The translations under genes and the position numbers were made by a program. From Reticulitermes speratus (Eukaryota > Arthropoda > Insecta > Blattodea > Rhinotermitidae), in the NCBI GenBank assembly GCA_021186555.1, contig JAJKFL010000039.1, forward strand, positions 13,372,733 to 13,436,732: 64,000 bases of DNA, read 5' to 3'. The notes beneath the pieces are model-generated. The model was not told the DNA's origin, ran no database searches, and saw nothing but the letters and a program-made list of their open reading frames with translations. Numbering within the stretch: position 1 is the first letter of the stretch; the number at the start of each line of letters is the position of its first letter. Shown here piece by piece: positions 1 through 11,705 of this stretch.

Positions 1-1030
1 AACTCTGTAGTTCACAAAGAATCCCCTCCCCCCCCCCCCCTCCGCCGAAGCACTCCTAACATTTGGGGCTCACAAAGATCACGCCTGACCTGCACAACTG
101 GTTAGAACGCAACGCCGACTTATCCTACAAAAGCCATTATTAATACTTCCAACAATCTGTGTCACTGGTAGAAATGTTACTGGTGGTTAATGTCACAAGA
201 GGAAACACTCATCGGACCAGCTTGAATTCAAGACACGTCTTGAGGATTCACTCAGCAAACAGCTGCATACAGTTCTTAAACATCGACTAATTCCTGAACT
301 TAGCCACCGAATTAGGTAGTTCCTTTGATGGTTACCGAAAGAAAACGCAGCTAAAACACCACTGAAGGAGTTCAAAAATAAATTAAAAGGATGAGGCACA
401 AGTGCTTAAAGCTTTCTTAAGAATTCGGAGATTCGTATGGGGAGCAGGTGCTTGAGCGGTAGCATCTGGTGCTTCGACGCATGTCGGATCATTTTTCACA
501 ACTCCGGAGAGGGCGGTTTCCCTCATGATGAGGGGGACCGTGACAGCAAGTGTTTGCATTAAATCGGGATGGACCCCTTCGTCACTTTCGTATCTGCTGT
601 GGTAAACAAGAGTGGAAATCTGTCACTCCAGTCTGAAATACACGTTTTCCCCCCTTGCGTTCCTTGCAGTTTTACATCCCCCATAGGCCTCGATGTTCGT
701 TTATTGCTGATACAAATTCAGTAGCGGGGGCAATTAAAATACATTTATTTGTCACATCAATAAATGCGCGATCTCATTGATTTAAGTATGTGCAGGATAT
801 CTGTCTGAAATGCCTTCAGCCCTTTTATTTCAAGGATATTTCTTACTCGCATTTCGATTGGTATATATATGTTGTATGCTACATACTATTATGATAATGG
901 TTTGAAAAACAGATATAGGCCTAATACGTACGAAGCATTAAATTATTAAAACGCGTCTTCAAGAGAGGTTCTGAAATTAATTGCACAATCTTCTGAATAG
1001 ACAACATTAATCCTCTCCTACCATTTTCAT
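1..1030. other. intergenic, no gene seen
   Basis: I see no convincing gene or family-level repeat here. A run of 13 C lies at 28-40. The short open frames have no recognisable domains. Confidence 0.5.
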
Positions 1031-1033
1031 ATA

Positions 1034-1586
1034 CAGGGTGGGTGGGAAGTAAGTAGGCATTAAATAACTGTCGAGGCACACGATACGTGCGGTGTTAGAG
1101 AAAGACTTGAATTTTCGCCCGTGGAAACCCCATTACGTGCAGGAGCTGACACCTGAAGACTGTGACCGCAGAATGGAATATGGGGAGTTGATGCTGGGTT
1201 CGCACGAGGATTGGCCACAACTGAATGAAAACATTCTCTGGAGCGACGAGGCCGTTTTCCATATCGGCGGTTTCGTCAATCGACCTAATTGCCATTACTG
1301 GGCAGCACACGATCCGAAGTGACGGTGGAGAAGATGCAAAATCGTCCAAAAGTGACCGTATGGTGCGGAATGACGGCCACTAGGGTCATCGGCCCATATC
1401 TTCTGCATGACACCATGAATACCGACCGCTACCTTCAGATGCCGCCGGTGCCTACATTGAATTTTAAACTATGCGTCCATATTCCCATTTAAAAAGGTAC
1501 ATGTAAAAATTATTTTCATTATCTTTGCACTGGAAATATAGAGGTTATAACCATTTCTCAATGCCTATTTACTTCCCACCCACCTG
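1034..1586 (+). mobile_element. Internally deleted mariner-like (Tc1/IS630) element with TIRs
   Basis: The element is bounded by about 28-bp terminal inverted repeats beginning CAGGGTGGGTGGGAAGTAA at 1034-1061 and its near-perfect complement at 1560-1586. Both ends are flanked by TA (1032-1033 and 1587-1588), the target used by this superfamily. Inside is a piece of DDE transposase: HYVQELTPEDCDRR followed by NENILWSDEAVF, whose D is the first catalytic Asp, and then VTVWCGMTATRVIGP in another frame. The sequence jumps from DRYLQM straight to a C-terminal AAGAYIEF before a stop, so the middle of the gene is missing. The DNA-binding N-terminus is also absent. It is a non-autonomous deletion derivative that would need a related transposase in trans. 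Confidence 0.85.
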
Positions 1587-1807
1587 TATTACGTATTATC
1601 CTTCGCAATTCAGGTGCAGTTCCCTCGTAAAGATTATTTCCAGTTTATTTTGACACTTTTAGTAATAAGGTATTTGTTACTTTTCTTTTTTTTTCCCCTT
1701 CATTCTCTCTTTGTAGCAGTCGGTGGTGTTTCTTCTATTATTCTAGTTTTCCAAAATAAAAATAAGTTCTCTGTTCGATTCTTCTCAGGTTACCTGGTGG
1801 TCAGCGG

Positions 1808-1893
1808 CGAATCCTCATCCGGTAGTCACGTCTAGCGGAGTACACAATGCGGCAGTGTACCGCTCCGCTAGACCTGACTCCCGGATCAGGAAT
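1808..1893. repeat. Imperfect palindrome with about 40-bp arms
   Basis: The left arm (about 1808-1845) is an inverted copy of the right arm (about 1855-1893). The strongest shared core is TCTAGCGGAG, and the surrounding CATCCGG and AGTCA blocks also match. The spacer is about 9 nt. It could be a small foldback transposon or MITE remnant. No coding function is seen. Confidence 0.65.
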
Positions 1894-2439
1894 AGCCACT
1901 ACTTGTGGTGTAACAGGGTTGTACAAAGCTGAGCAATGGAATTGCGGACAGTGTACGATATTCCAACAGGATAGTTATATCTGCACCACATTTTAACTGC
2001 TACTGACTGTAACAGTAATGCTGTGTAAAAATAATTGAACTTGCTCATCAAGTCTCAGTCTCCCAATTAAACCGCCTAGAGCCACTAATAACTATACAAA
2101 CAACCTGCTGTAACATCCAGAATTTCCACATTTTGACACGCAATGTATCTTTGTTTCGCACGATTCTAACAATAAACGCTGTTTCCCTACACAGCATTAA
2201 GCGGTTGGCCTTTTATAGTGGACACCAACTTTGCTCTCTGTGACGTAGATGAGTCTATATACGTATACGATGACTTTCAGCCTACGAAGGGTTAATCCCA
2301 GTCAAGTCATTAAAGGAACAGAAAATGCAAGACTGCAAATGGCGTAATCTGTGACGCAGTACAGTCTTTCCTAAGTTGTTCTTTACTTTCAAAATCTCAT
2401 GCGGTTTCATGGCACACGCGTAAGTGTACTTTCATTTAC

Positions 2440-3150
2440 GGCCAGAAGAAAAAATGGCCTTCCCTGGGCCGATTTTCACGAAAGAAATGCTCCCCAGTAT
2501 TATGTGCAACTCTCTCATTAGAAATTTCACCCAAATGGAACAGAAAATCATTAAGCCCCTAAGTAAAGTAAGGTTTTCAATGCGCCGATTTTCACGAAAT
2601 TCACAATCACTTAACAGGTTTTTGTGGACACCTGCCGACTGTTACCCAAATCGGAAGAAAATTGCAGAAGATAGTGCAATATTTCACTGAAGCCCTTACG
2701 TAAAGTATGCCTTTCACTGCCCGACTTCACGAAACAATTTAACTCCTGCAACGGAATGACGTGAAAATCTTCTATACCGAAATTCATCAAAATCGAATGA
2801 AAAAATGCAGAAAATACGGCAAAACTTCATTTACAATCCTAGATAAAGTATAGCCTTCACTACACCGATAGGGACGAAATTCAAATTACTGAACGACATG
2901 AGGCCTATGTGGAGATACCCTGTACTAAATGTTACCCACTTAAGTTGAGAAGTGTGGCAAGTACGGGTAGGAATTCATTAACGCTACTGAGTTAAGTAGA
3001 AATGTAACTGAACAGATATTCAAGAAACTCATGCTTGCTCGAGAACTTTCTGTAAAGAACTCTCATACCGATTTCCATGAAATACCGACAAACGGTTCAG
3101 TTGCTGATGTTTGGTCACAGACGGACAGACGGATGGACACAAGGCGTTAT
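2440..3150 (+). repeat. Degenerate tandem repeat, about 115-145 bp unit
   Basis: A block built around GATTTTCACGAAA recurs at 2471 and 2587, with diverged forms near 2723 and 2867. Each is preceded by a TAAAGTA motif (2564, 2701, 2844) and followed by ACCCAAAT-like text. Units differ by substitutions and indels, so this is an old array. It runs into a GACGGACA-rich stretch at 3118-3140. The open frame at 2424-2690 runs through the array and is not taken as a gene. Confidence 0.55.
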
Positions 3151-3154
3151 TTTT

Positions 3155-3690
3155 TTACTTTGCAAAGAACGTCTAAAAAAGCAACACCGTCTACTGCACA
3201 CGAAACAGATGCATGTGAAAAATGGAAAGCGCAGTGTACTCCTTTAAACGCGAGCCGATAGTGAATTTTGTGATAACTGTACAGGACCCGCCTTCCTGTC
3301 CAAACAACTAACTCAGCGCCACCTCGATTCATAGACTCAACAAACCCATTAAGTTGCATTTGTGGCTGGCCTCCTGTCGCCGCTAAAAACTTTCAGAACA
3401 CGGGCCATACATTGCGAGACACATGCTGCAAGATTGTAACCAAATGTCAGAGATCTGTGTTCTCAGAATAACGCGGAATAAAAGTGATGCGCACGAATGT
3501 GAACAAATCGTGAAACTGGCAAATATGGAAATTTTATACCGACTTCTATACGTGACTAAAAAATACGTCTTCGCTCCCCTGAGGTAATTTGTTTTTGAGA
3601 CCTGTTAGCAGAAATACATAACAGCAACTTCTATTAGCGGATTTTGTTTCAGTTTTCTCATCATTTAAACATCTAATGTCAAATGTAGAA
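3155..3690. other. intergenic, nothing recognised
   Basis: I see no gene, RNA or repeat with recognisable features between the degenerate array and the 3' end of the minus-strand LINE. Confidence 0.4.
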
Positions 3691-3739
3691 TGGCCTAACT
3701 AACTAACTAACTCCATGGAGCAGAGTCCTTCTTGAGAAG

Positions 3740-4534
3740 CTAGCAGGTCGTCAAGCTGGTCAAGATATTCCCCGCATTTAATGGAACCCGAAGGTTCATT
3801 ACCGCATTCACAAGAGCCCGCCACCTGTCCCTATCCTGAGCCATATCAATCGAGTCCATGCCCCCATCCCACTTCTTGAAGATCAATTTTAATATTATCC
3901 TCCCATCTACGCCTGGGTCTTCCAAGTGGTTCCTTCCCTCAGGTCTCCCCACCAAAATCCTCTAAGCACCTCTCCCCTCCCCTATACGTGCTACATGCCC
4001 CGCCCACCTCATTCTTCTTGATTTGATCACCCGAATAATATTTGGCGATGAGTACAGATCATTAAGTTCCTCGTTATGCAGTCTTCTCCACTCCCCTGTT
4101 ACCTCGTCCCTCTTAGGCACCCTATTCTCGAACACCCTCAGCCTATGTTCCTCCCTCAGTGTGAGAGACTAAGTCTCACATCCATACAAAACAACAGACA
4201 AAATTATAGTTCTGTATATCTTAATCTTTGTATTTTTGGATAGCAAATTGGAAGACAGAAGATCCTGCACCGAATGATAACAAGCACTCCCCGATTTCAA
4301 TCTGCTCTAAATTTCTTCCTGAATGGAATTTCGATTTGTTAGGGTTGTTCCCAAATATTTGAACTGTTCCACCCTTTCAAACGATTTATTATCTATCTTC
4401 ATGAAAAAAAAAATATGATCAGTAGTCGACCTGTTACGTCTAAATCCACACTGATACTCCCCAATAATTTCCTCTGCATATAGAGTTAACCTTGACAGAA
4501 GGATGTAGGGCAGAATTTTGTATGTGGTTGACAA
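3740..4534 (-). pseudogene. LINE RT remnant and C-terminal tail
   Basis: Two frames cover this stretch. The first (4307-4534) has YQCGFRRNRSTTDHIF joined to FERVEQFKYLGTTLTNRN, which in intact relatives are separated by the whole palm domain. The second (3740-3955) has the arginine-rich RTE tail, including [16 protein letters not shown]. The stretch between them is out of frame. This marks a large internal deletion. Confidence 0.8.
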
Positions 4535-4546
4535 AAGTGATATGCC

Positions 4547-5605
4547 TCAATAATTACTGCAATCTGTTTTATCATCCTTCTTATAAATAGGTACAATGAT
4601 TGACTTCTTCCACTGCTCAGGCAATTCCTCTTTATTCCAAATAGAATTAATAAGTTTATGGATCTCAGAACAAATTGTCCTACCTCCTGCTTTAATCAGT
4701 TCTGCTGGAATTTGATCAGTACCTGGCGATTTGTGCCTCTTTAGGTTTTCAATAGCCATCTCAACCTCAGCGTCACTGGGCTCAGGCACCAGTGGCTCTG
4801 CTGCATGTATTTCAGCCTGCCTAACATCATTACCCCCATGTACATTCAATAGCTGAAAGAAATGATTCCTCCACCTAGCCAAGATACTGAGGGAGTCTGC
4901 AACCAGATCACCCTTCTCATCCTTTACTACATTATTTCTGGGCTGGTAACCCTTCTTAGAGTCATTGATGACCCTATACAAGTCTCTGATATTCTTTTTC
5001 TTACTGTTTGTTTCAAGTTCATTAATTTTAGCTTTTAGATATTCCTTCTTATTCCTGAAATGTCTACTAGTTTCACATCTTACATTGTTCAGTTTATCTA
5101 TATTACTTTGGTTTGGATTCTGTAACCACTGCATTTTAGCCTGCTTCTTTTGATCTAAAAATTTTGAACATTCTTCGTCAAACCATGGTTTATGATGCTT
5201 CCTTTCATACAGCCCTAGACTCTCTTTAGCTGAGATTTTGATACCCTCTTTCACGTTTTCCCAAGCCCTATTTATGTCCTCACTATCATCTAAGTTCTCC
5301 AAAGCTGCAAACCTGTTTGAGATCTTTATCTGATACTGTTTCCTAACCTCTACTTCACTTAGCTTCTTGAGACTAAATCTCTCCGCATCACACTTCTGTG
5401 CTGCTTGTTTAATTACCGCCAGTCTTTCCCTAACTTTTGCAACCACCAGATAGTGATCAGTATCACAGTCAGCTCCCCTAAAAGATCGCATATCGAGTAT
5501 ATTTGAATGCCATCTCCTGTCTATCAATACGTGATCAATCTGATTATGAGTCTTCCCATCAGGAGAGGTCCAGGTGTATTTATGAATATTTTGGTGCCGG
5601 AACAT
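4547..5605 (-). pseudogene. LINE endonuclease C-terminus, linker and RT start
   Basis: The frame has 352 residues. The first 60 finish the endonuclease, with HNQIDHVLIDRRW and the catalytic-His motif DTDHYLVVAK. A charged linker of about 170 residues follows. Then the RT N-terminal block begins with IENLKRHKSPGTDQIPAELIK and ends with SIIVPIYKKDDKTDCSNY, where the frame breaks. RT continues in the next frame at 4307-4534 but without its catalytic motifs. It belongs to the minus-strand RTE-like element and is a pseudogene. Confidence 0.85.
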
Positions 5606-5767
5606 CGTGCTCTTAACAACTAGATTTTTTGATGTGGAAAAGTTTACTACTCTAACACCATTATCATTACTATCCTCATGTAAACTCTCATTCCCGACCG
5701 TCGGTTTGAAAGTACCCTCCCTCCCAATTTTGCATTAAAATCTCCTAACATAATTTTCGTATGGTAC

Positions 5768-6193
5768 TTAGGAAAATGATAAAAAAACCTGTTCTAATTC
5801 CTCATAGAAACTGTCCTTTGAGTCATCACTTTTCTCCTCAGTTGGTGCATGTGCATTCAGAACAATGATATTACACCAGCGACCTCTCAGCACCATATAT
5901 GACATCCTATCACTAACAAACTCTACTCTCTTAATTGCTGATACTATTCCCTGATGTACAAAAAAACCTGTTCCCAATTGATGACTTTTATTTCCTTTTC
6001 CATAGAAAAAAGTACGATCCCCAGCTCTTACTGTGCCTCCTTTGTCCCACCTAATCTCCTGTACACCCATTAAATCTAATTTATACCTCGCTAATTCCCT
6101 GGCCACTGCAATAAGTGACCCTGACCTATACAGGCTCCTCACGTTCCATGTTTCAAATCTCATGTTCCTTTTCCGTTGCTTAAGTTGTACCAA
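5768..6193 (-). pseudogene. LINE endonuclease, N-terminal part
   Basis: This 141-residue frame starts with the APE-type endonuclease block: TWNVRSLY near the N-terminus, then LDLMGVQEIRWDKGG holding the metal-binding Glu, and later IIVLNAHAPTEE. The domain continues in other frames: MLGDFNAKLGG can be read just downstream, and TDHYLVVAKV opens the next frame. The enzyme nicks target DNA for target-primed reverse transcription. Frame breaks between 5605 and 5768 show it is not functional. Confidence 0.85.
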
Positions 6194-6244
6194 ACAATCT
6201 GTCCAGGTCCGAGGCTTTTTTGAATGATTCGTAACTTGGTAATT

Positions 6245-6950
6245 TTTTTACGGTGAGGAGTTGTTAGCACCTCGCCCTACCCCCAAGCTGGGGGAACTAA
6301 AAATGTAACTACACAGACATCCAGACGACAACATCCGAATACAGGCACATATTTACGAGAAACTGGCCCGTCACATGTCGGTGTTAACATAATATTCAAA
6401 CTCTAACCTACGGCGTCTTTCATCAGGGGTTAAAATGTTACTCAGAGATTATTTAAGGTATCTCAAATACGTTTCCTTTTCCAAAAAGCTTACTACTTGT
6501 TCTCAGTACTGCAGTAAAGCTTAATCACTCAAATAACACTGTGACAAAGAATCCGGAAACATTCGAATGAAAAGTTTTATTACTGTTCATTACGGACAGG
6601 CGATAGATGTATGCACATACATACAACGCTAATAATACCAGTACCGTTACAATCAGACCCATGGCCTTCAAATGGGCGTAACGTCACTCAAAAACCAAGT
6701 GTTTTATAAACTGGGACTTCACTCATTCAGAAGTAATTAATTAATGCATGAATGAATTAATTAATATACTGTTGATAATAATTTCCCAAAGCCCCTGGGA
6801 TGACGAATGAAATTTTAGGCGCTCTTTAAAAAAGAAGAAGGACGAAATGACCTATATGTAAATTACATCTGACAGCCAGTGATTAAATATCAATGCTTGA
6901 CTGCTGGAGATAGTATTTCAAAATTCGACACTGGAGACTTTCACTAAAAG
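6245..6950. other. intergenic, nothing recognised
   Basis: AT-rich DNA with no recognised gene. An ATTAATTAA-rich patch lies around 6735-6765. Confidence 0.4.
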
Positions 6951-6959
6951 TCATCTGCA

Positions 6960-7610
6960 AATTTTGATTTTTAGCCACATTAATCTATACCACTGCCCAC
7001 GTTACACAGGTCCATAAATGAACATTTTCATGCAAATCATTCCGCTGATCAGATTATGGCGAAATTCGATATGAGAGAGCGTTGAATAACATTACTCGGC
7101 TGCCGATTTTCAGTCATACTGACGGATTGCAAAGCCTATCGTACTTTGCTAGAACATAAGTTCAGCGGAAAATCTTACGTACGTCACAAAGCGTTAGTCA
7201 ATGTTTAGTTGAACAAAAAATGGGGGGATCTTTGTGTAACCCTGATCTGTCATTTTGATTTTTTGACATATTGACCAATTACAAATAAATTTCTTCATGT
7301 GTACCATAAACTAATATTCTAATCTTTGATAAAATTCAATATGAGAGCTGTCTACATAACGCTAGTCGGCTGTGTTAACTTTTCGCTATACTGGTTGATT
7401 AAAAAAAATACTTTTACACAAGGCCATACATGGACTTTTCAATGTTTCACAGAGTGCCCATACATGGAATTCTTCACGTAGCACATAAACCAGTAACAAA
7501 TTTCTTTGTGATATCCGATATGAGAGGACTTTTCGTAACATCAGTCGGCCATTTGGTTTTTCATTACACTGACCTATCAATTACACAGCCTACTTTACAT
7601 AAGGCTGTAA
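6960..7610 (+). repeat. Degenerate direct repeat (at least three units)
   Basis: A block of the form GAAATTCGATATGAGAG, then a spacer, CTCGGCTG and CATACTGACGGATT recurs. The ATGAGAG anchor sits at 7071, 7341 and 7520, giving spacings of 270 and 179 bp. Each anchor is followed after about 25 nt by a (C/G)TCGGC motif and then by an ACTG(A/G) motif. The units are heavily diverged. No protein is encoded. Confidence 0.6.
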
Positions 7611-7719
7611 GAACGTCTGCGGGAATTCTGAGTACTAAATTACGGAATACGTCTTTTGCAGTGTTTTCAGTGTGGACAGTAAGATTTGGCATAAGGTCTC
7701 ACAGTAACAAAATATAAAT

Positions 7720-8480
7720 GTTATCTTCCAGTTGGGAAATGATTTATTCTTGAAACCTGTTAACGTAACAATAAACCTACACCACGGACCGTTCAATAGT
7801 CTCACCTACTCTGAAACTGTCACAGGGTTTCTATGTGAATGACAATACGAACATTCATCGAGCAAACATGGAATGTGATGCAGGACAGCGAACAAACAAT
7901 TTATGTGTAGAAATTACACATTACAGGACTTCATAGTGTGTACGCTTTGCTCACCACTGACAAGGTAATCGCTCAGAGACGGTGAGATGGGCGAGGCTTG
8001 TAATGCACACGTAGAAATGGGAAACGTAAATTTTGGTCCAGAAATTTCGTGGTATGTCGCAGAACATTATCAAAACGGATGTTACAGGCAAACCGCGAAA
8101 TTGATGACTTAATTTGAAAGTACCCAATTGATTGCTTACTCGCACACCCCAAAGAAGAGGCCTTGAAGAAAGGTACATTAGTGATCACAACACGTTCCTC
8201 ATTATCTCCGTTTATAAGAAACCCGTTGTTCTGCATTCCTGATAAAACTTGAACTCCTTACACATCATGGAGCGAGCTGGTTAAGCTATGGGATAACATT
8301 CTGATATAACAGATTACATGGGAGTTAGTGCTCAAGTAAGGGCAAAACACATAAATATTTACTGCTTCATACTACTCTTAATGAGCACATTTGGAATTAC
8401 CGTCATGTTCTTGGAGTTGAGATTTACATCGTACAAATGCACTGCCGGTAATTAATTACGCACAAAGCTGTGAAGACACT
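7720..8480. other. intergenic, nothing recognised
   Basis: I see no gene or family-level repeat in this interval. Two overlapping minus-strand frames at 7951-8236 have no domain. Confidence 0.35.
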
Positions 8481-8487
8481 TGGAGAA

Positions 8488-8698
8488 GTGTAGGTGGCCT
8501 ATAGCTCAACGCACTAACCTCGGCACAAGGCGCAGCTCAGGTTTCAGCTTGGATAGAGGCTTGGTGGGACCCATAGTCTGTCTGAACGAAATGATGACAA
8601 AATGTACGCCCCCGGCTAGGAATCAAACCCCAATAATACCGTCCTCCAGGCCGTAACCTAGACACTATACTCAAGTGAGCTACCCGGCTCCTTCTTTC
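8488..8698 (-). mobile_element. tRNA-derived SINE
   Basis: Read on the minus strand, the 3' end of the interval carries a tRNA-like head: GAGCCGGGTAGCTCA (A box) and, about 45 nt later, GGGGTTTGATTCCT (B box). A non-tRNA body follows. These are internal RNA polymerase III promoter elements. The rest of a functional tRNA fold is not preserved. Confidence 0.65.
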
Positions 8699-8699
8699 A

Positions 8700-9550
8700 T
8701 GGCAGTGAATTAACACAACACTGAATTCCCACTAGCATAGCTCCATCCATGTGGATTGAATGGCGACGTGAAGAGCTAGAACTTCGTCTACAGATTACGT
8801 CTACAACAGCCACTTTTATTAAACGTAGGCCTATGGGACTTAGGACGGTGCCACGTAACAAGTATTTGTCATAGACTTGCAGCAATAGTATCACCTAGCC
8901 GTGAGGAATATTGCATCCTGTGGGAATTCCGAAAGATACCACAAAAGGAAAGACAACTTTGTAAGAGGGACTGAATTAATACTGAAGTTTGATACCACAA
9001 CAAAGAAATACGCAAGACATATATTAATAATAAAACAGTCCGACATTACTTGAGCCGTACAGTGCAAAATAATTTCATTCAAAATCTGTCTGGCGACCAG
9101 TGGAATGTGACAGAAACTTCTGTTTTTGACAGGATTTGTAAGATTTCTCTGCAACCTTCCACCCACGCTGTTCAAGGACAAAGCTTTACTCCTGAGTAAC
9201 AATCAGCATTATGTAAAAAAAACAGGGTTATAACAAAGGAGCAAAGTATGGAAGATAAATGATTACAGTGGCGGCAAAGCATTTGTTATAAATAAACAGG
9301 ACAGGATTTCTTGTGTTATGTGTATGCCATTCTTGTTGACTCGTCATCACATGCAATTTATTCTGTAGCGGAAATATTCTGGCTAATTCGATATGCTCTC
9401 TTAATGTTCAATACATTTGTGGGGTTTCAGGGATTTTACTGAAAAGCGGTTATATACTATATTATATACAGTCTTTGGAAACGTATTCATTCACTCACTT
9501 ACTCCCTCATTGAAGAGAGCACAGTCGTCCATGAGAAGAAAACGAATAGC
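8700..9550. other. intergenic, nothing recognised
   Basis: I see no recognisable gene, RNA or transposon. The minus-strand frames at 8697-9202 have no known domain. Confidence 0.35.
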
Positions 9551-9554
9551 TGCC

Positions 9555-9662
9555 TAGCTTGTCAAAACATTTTATCACCTTTTAAGGAACACGCGGTTCA
9601 TTACCGGTTCCACAAGAGCTGCCAACTGTCCCTGTCCTGAGCCAAACCAATCATGCCATCGT
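9555..9662 (-). mobile_element. RTE-type LINE 3' fragment
   Basis: The stretch GGTTCATTACCGGTTCCACAAGAGC followed by CTGTCCCTGTCCTGAGCCA closely matches the 3' tail of the LINE at 3695-6240 (positions 3790-3845). It is a short minus-strand fragment. Confidence 0.65.
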
Positions 9663-9664
9663 TA

Positions 9665-11530
9665 CCAAGCTGCACGATCACAATCCAACTTGGCCCAAGA
9701 TGTCGATTTGTCGTACAAGTACGCATATCTTTAAAATATCTTCGGAAAATTACGTAAAGTTACATGACAAGCAACTCAGGAATTCGATCTAAGGAGACTT
9801 CGCAATGTATTACCGACAACCTCACACACACACACGGTGTAGGTGCACTACAGTGATATGGACTGGCATGGCTGCTTACCTGCCCCAGTAACAACAAATA
9901 CCATTCTGTAATAATCGTAATATCAATTTCCTGCTCAGTTCCTTACCTGACCGCTTATCGCACAAGTTTTTTAAACTACGTTTCGAGAGGGATTACTCCA
10001 GGGTCCACACGACAACACAGGCTACATTCATGGTCCCAGGGACGTTCGAACCTGCGAAGCCAGTGACCGTGCCATACAAAAGTGGAATTCCGCCTACCAC
10101 ACACACGACTCCACGCCACACTGTGCCACGTGGAGTACGTCTGAACGCACCAGAATACAATATTTGATATGTGCTAGAATTCCACTTTACCTTCACCATA
10201 CTATGCAACCCTATCTTACGCCTAGCACATACAACACCTAACGAATTTTGGGCAGTCAGAAACTACACGTGGCACAAAGTGGCTTTGAGTGGTTAGGGTG
10301 AGTGGAATTCCACCTATAGCCATGCGCCATAAAACTGTATGGCACATGGTAGGGCTTAATACTCAGACAACCACTGACTGACAACAAGGGGAATGCAGTG
10401 TGTATAGAAGTACACGTACGGTAGTTTTACAAATAGTTGGCCACTTCCTCTCATTAGAAAATATAGACTTACGGTATCATGCCCTAATGTACCTGTGTTT
10501 CTTGCCCATAATAACTTTTAAACCAAATGAAATTATTTAATAAATTTGGTATGGACGTAATGCCTCCCCACCTTAGTACTTGTTAATTTCCTATCATCAA
10601 GGCCAAGACTCTTTATGAGTTGTAATGCCGATGATGATGATCATCAATAGTACCAACATGGCAGCTGTTCGAGGTTCTGCGGTGGGAATGACAGCAATGA
10701 CACTTGATACAGGCATACAATTTTATGTATTCGTAAAACATTAAACTTATTTTAACGGAATTTCCTTTGAAAAATGTAAAAAAAAAAAACCCAAATGACG
10801 GCCAGGCGAAAACTGTATTTATCTTTCGGTTTGCTGGAGCTTAATAATGACCACCGGAGCGAGACATGCGAAATGTTGTGTTGAGATTGATCCTAAACAG
10901 ACGCTACTTGTACGTTAAGAATTACAAACATGGTGACGGTACGTCATATGACAAATTTAAGAACTGGTAATTTGTACAGGTGTAAATTATGCAGAGGAAG
11001 TGGTTACTCAGTTGCTGTTAAATTACAGTTCTTGCTGGCTTTGCAGGTTGAAACATTTGAAAAAATAAAAAAAAAAAAGAATTGCACTTTAAGTTATTCC
11101 AATACTTCGCGTTCTAAAATTCTGGAAACTGTGAAACTGCGTCTTGAAGCCAAATGGTACAAGTGACGGTTTGACGCAATGCAAGCGGGCAGCCTCGTCC
11201 CACACTGCACACAAACTTTCTCTTTCTCCATAAACAGCAATCACCGCGTATCAGCAGTGAGGTAACCGATGTAGAGCACGCGGTCAAGGACCACCGGAAG
11301 GGAAGAGTGTGATGTCACTTCCCCTCTGATGGCAAGATGCCACGAAATGCAAGACACACTGGTGCGTTGAAATGGATACGACGAAATGACAAAATAAATT
11401 CCGCAATCCTTCAGCGCTTTCCGCCCAAAGCGGAGATTTCATATCCCATACCATAATCTAGAAACTTCTATACCTATATAATGTACTTGTATTATGACGG
11501 AAGGGGCGAAGAGACACAGCGGGGTTGATT
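9665..11530. other. intergenic, nothing recognised
   Basis: I see no gene here. A short (CA)n run is at 9822-9835. An A-rich tract lies near 10780. Confidence 0.35.
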
Positions 11531-11534
11531 TTAT

Positions 11535-11705
11535 ATTAAATTTAAATAAACCATGAAACAAATTGAATACGAAATAATAATACCATTAAAATTAATATAA
11601 ATTTTACTAATGATTTTTGTAAACCAACTAGGTCTAATATTTAATATGCCTAATCAAAATAATGCTCTAAATTTAATTCAAATATTAGTAATAAGAGTCT
11701 CAACC
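11535..11705 (-). other. Very AT-rich stretch, possible nuclear mitochondrial fragment
   Basis: Composition drops sharply to mostly A and T. On the minus strand one frame stays open for about 50 codons only if TGA is read as Trp and AGA as Ser, as in insect mitochondria. Fragments are SALFWLGMLNIS and FNGIIISYSICF. I cannot assign it to a mitochondrial gene, and AT-richness alone could leave a frame open. Confidence 0.25.

Larger units (their letters stand above)
3695..6240 (-). mobile_element. RTE-type non-LTR retrotransposon, decayed, RT core deleted
   Basis: Reading on the minus strand from about 6240 to 3695, the order is an apurinic endonuclease, a linker, the start of reverse transcriptase and a C-terminal tail. 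The RT part jumps from the QCGFRRNRSTTDHIF motif directly to KSFERVEQFKYLGTTL. Motifs A to C, including the catalytic YADD box, are therefore absent. The tail at 3740-3955 has the family signature [18 protein letters not shown]. The upstream region has lost frame. This is a dead copy. Fragments of the same 3' region recur near 9.6, 21, 33.1, 38.8 and 39.7 kb. Confidence 0.85.
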
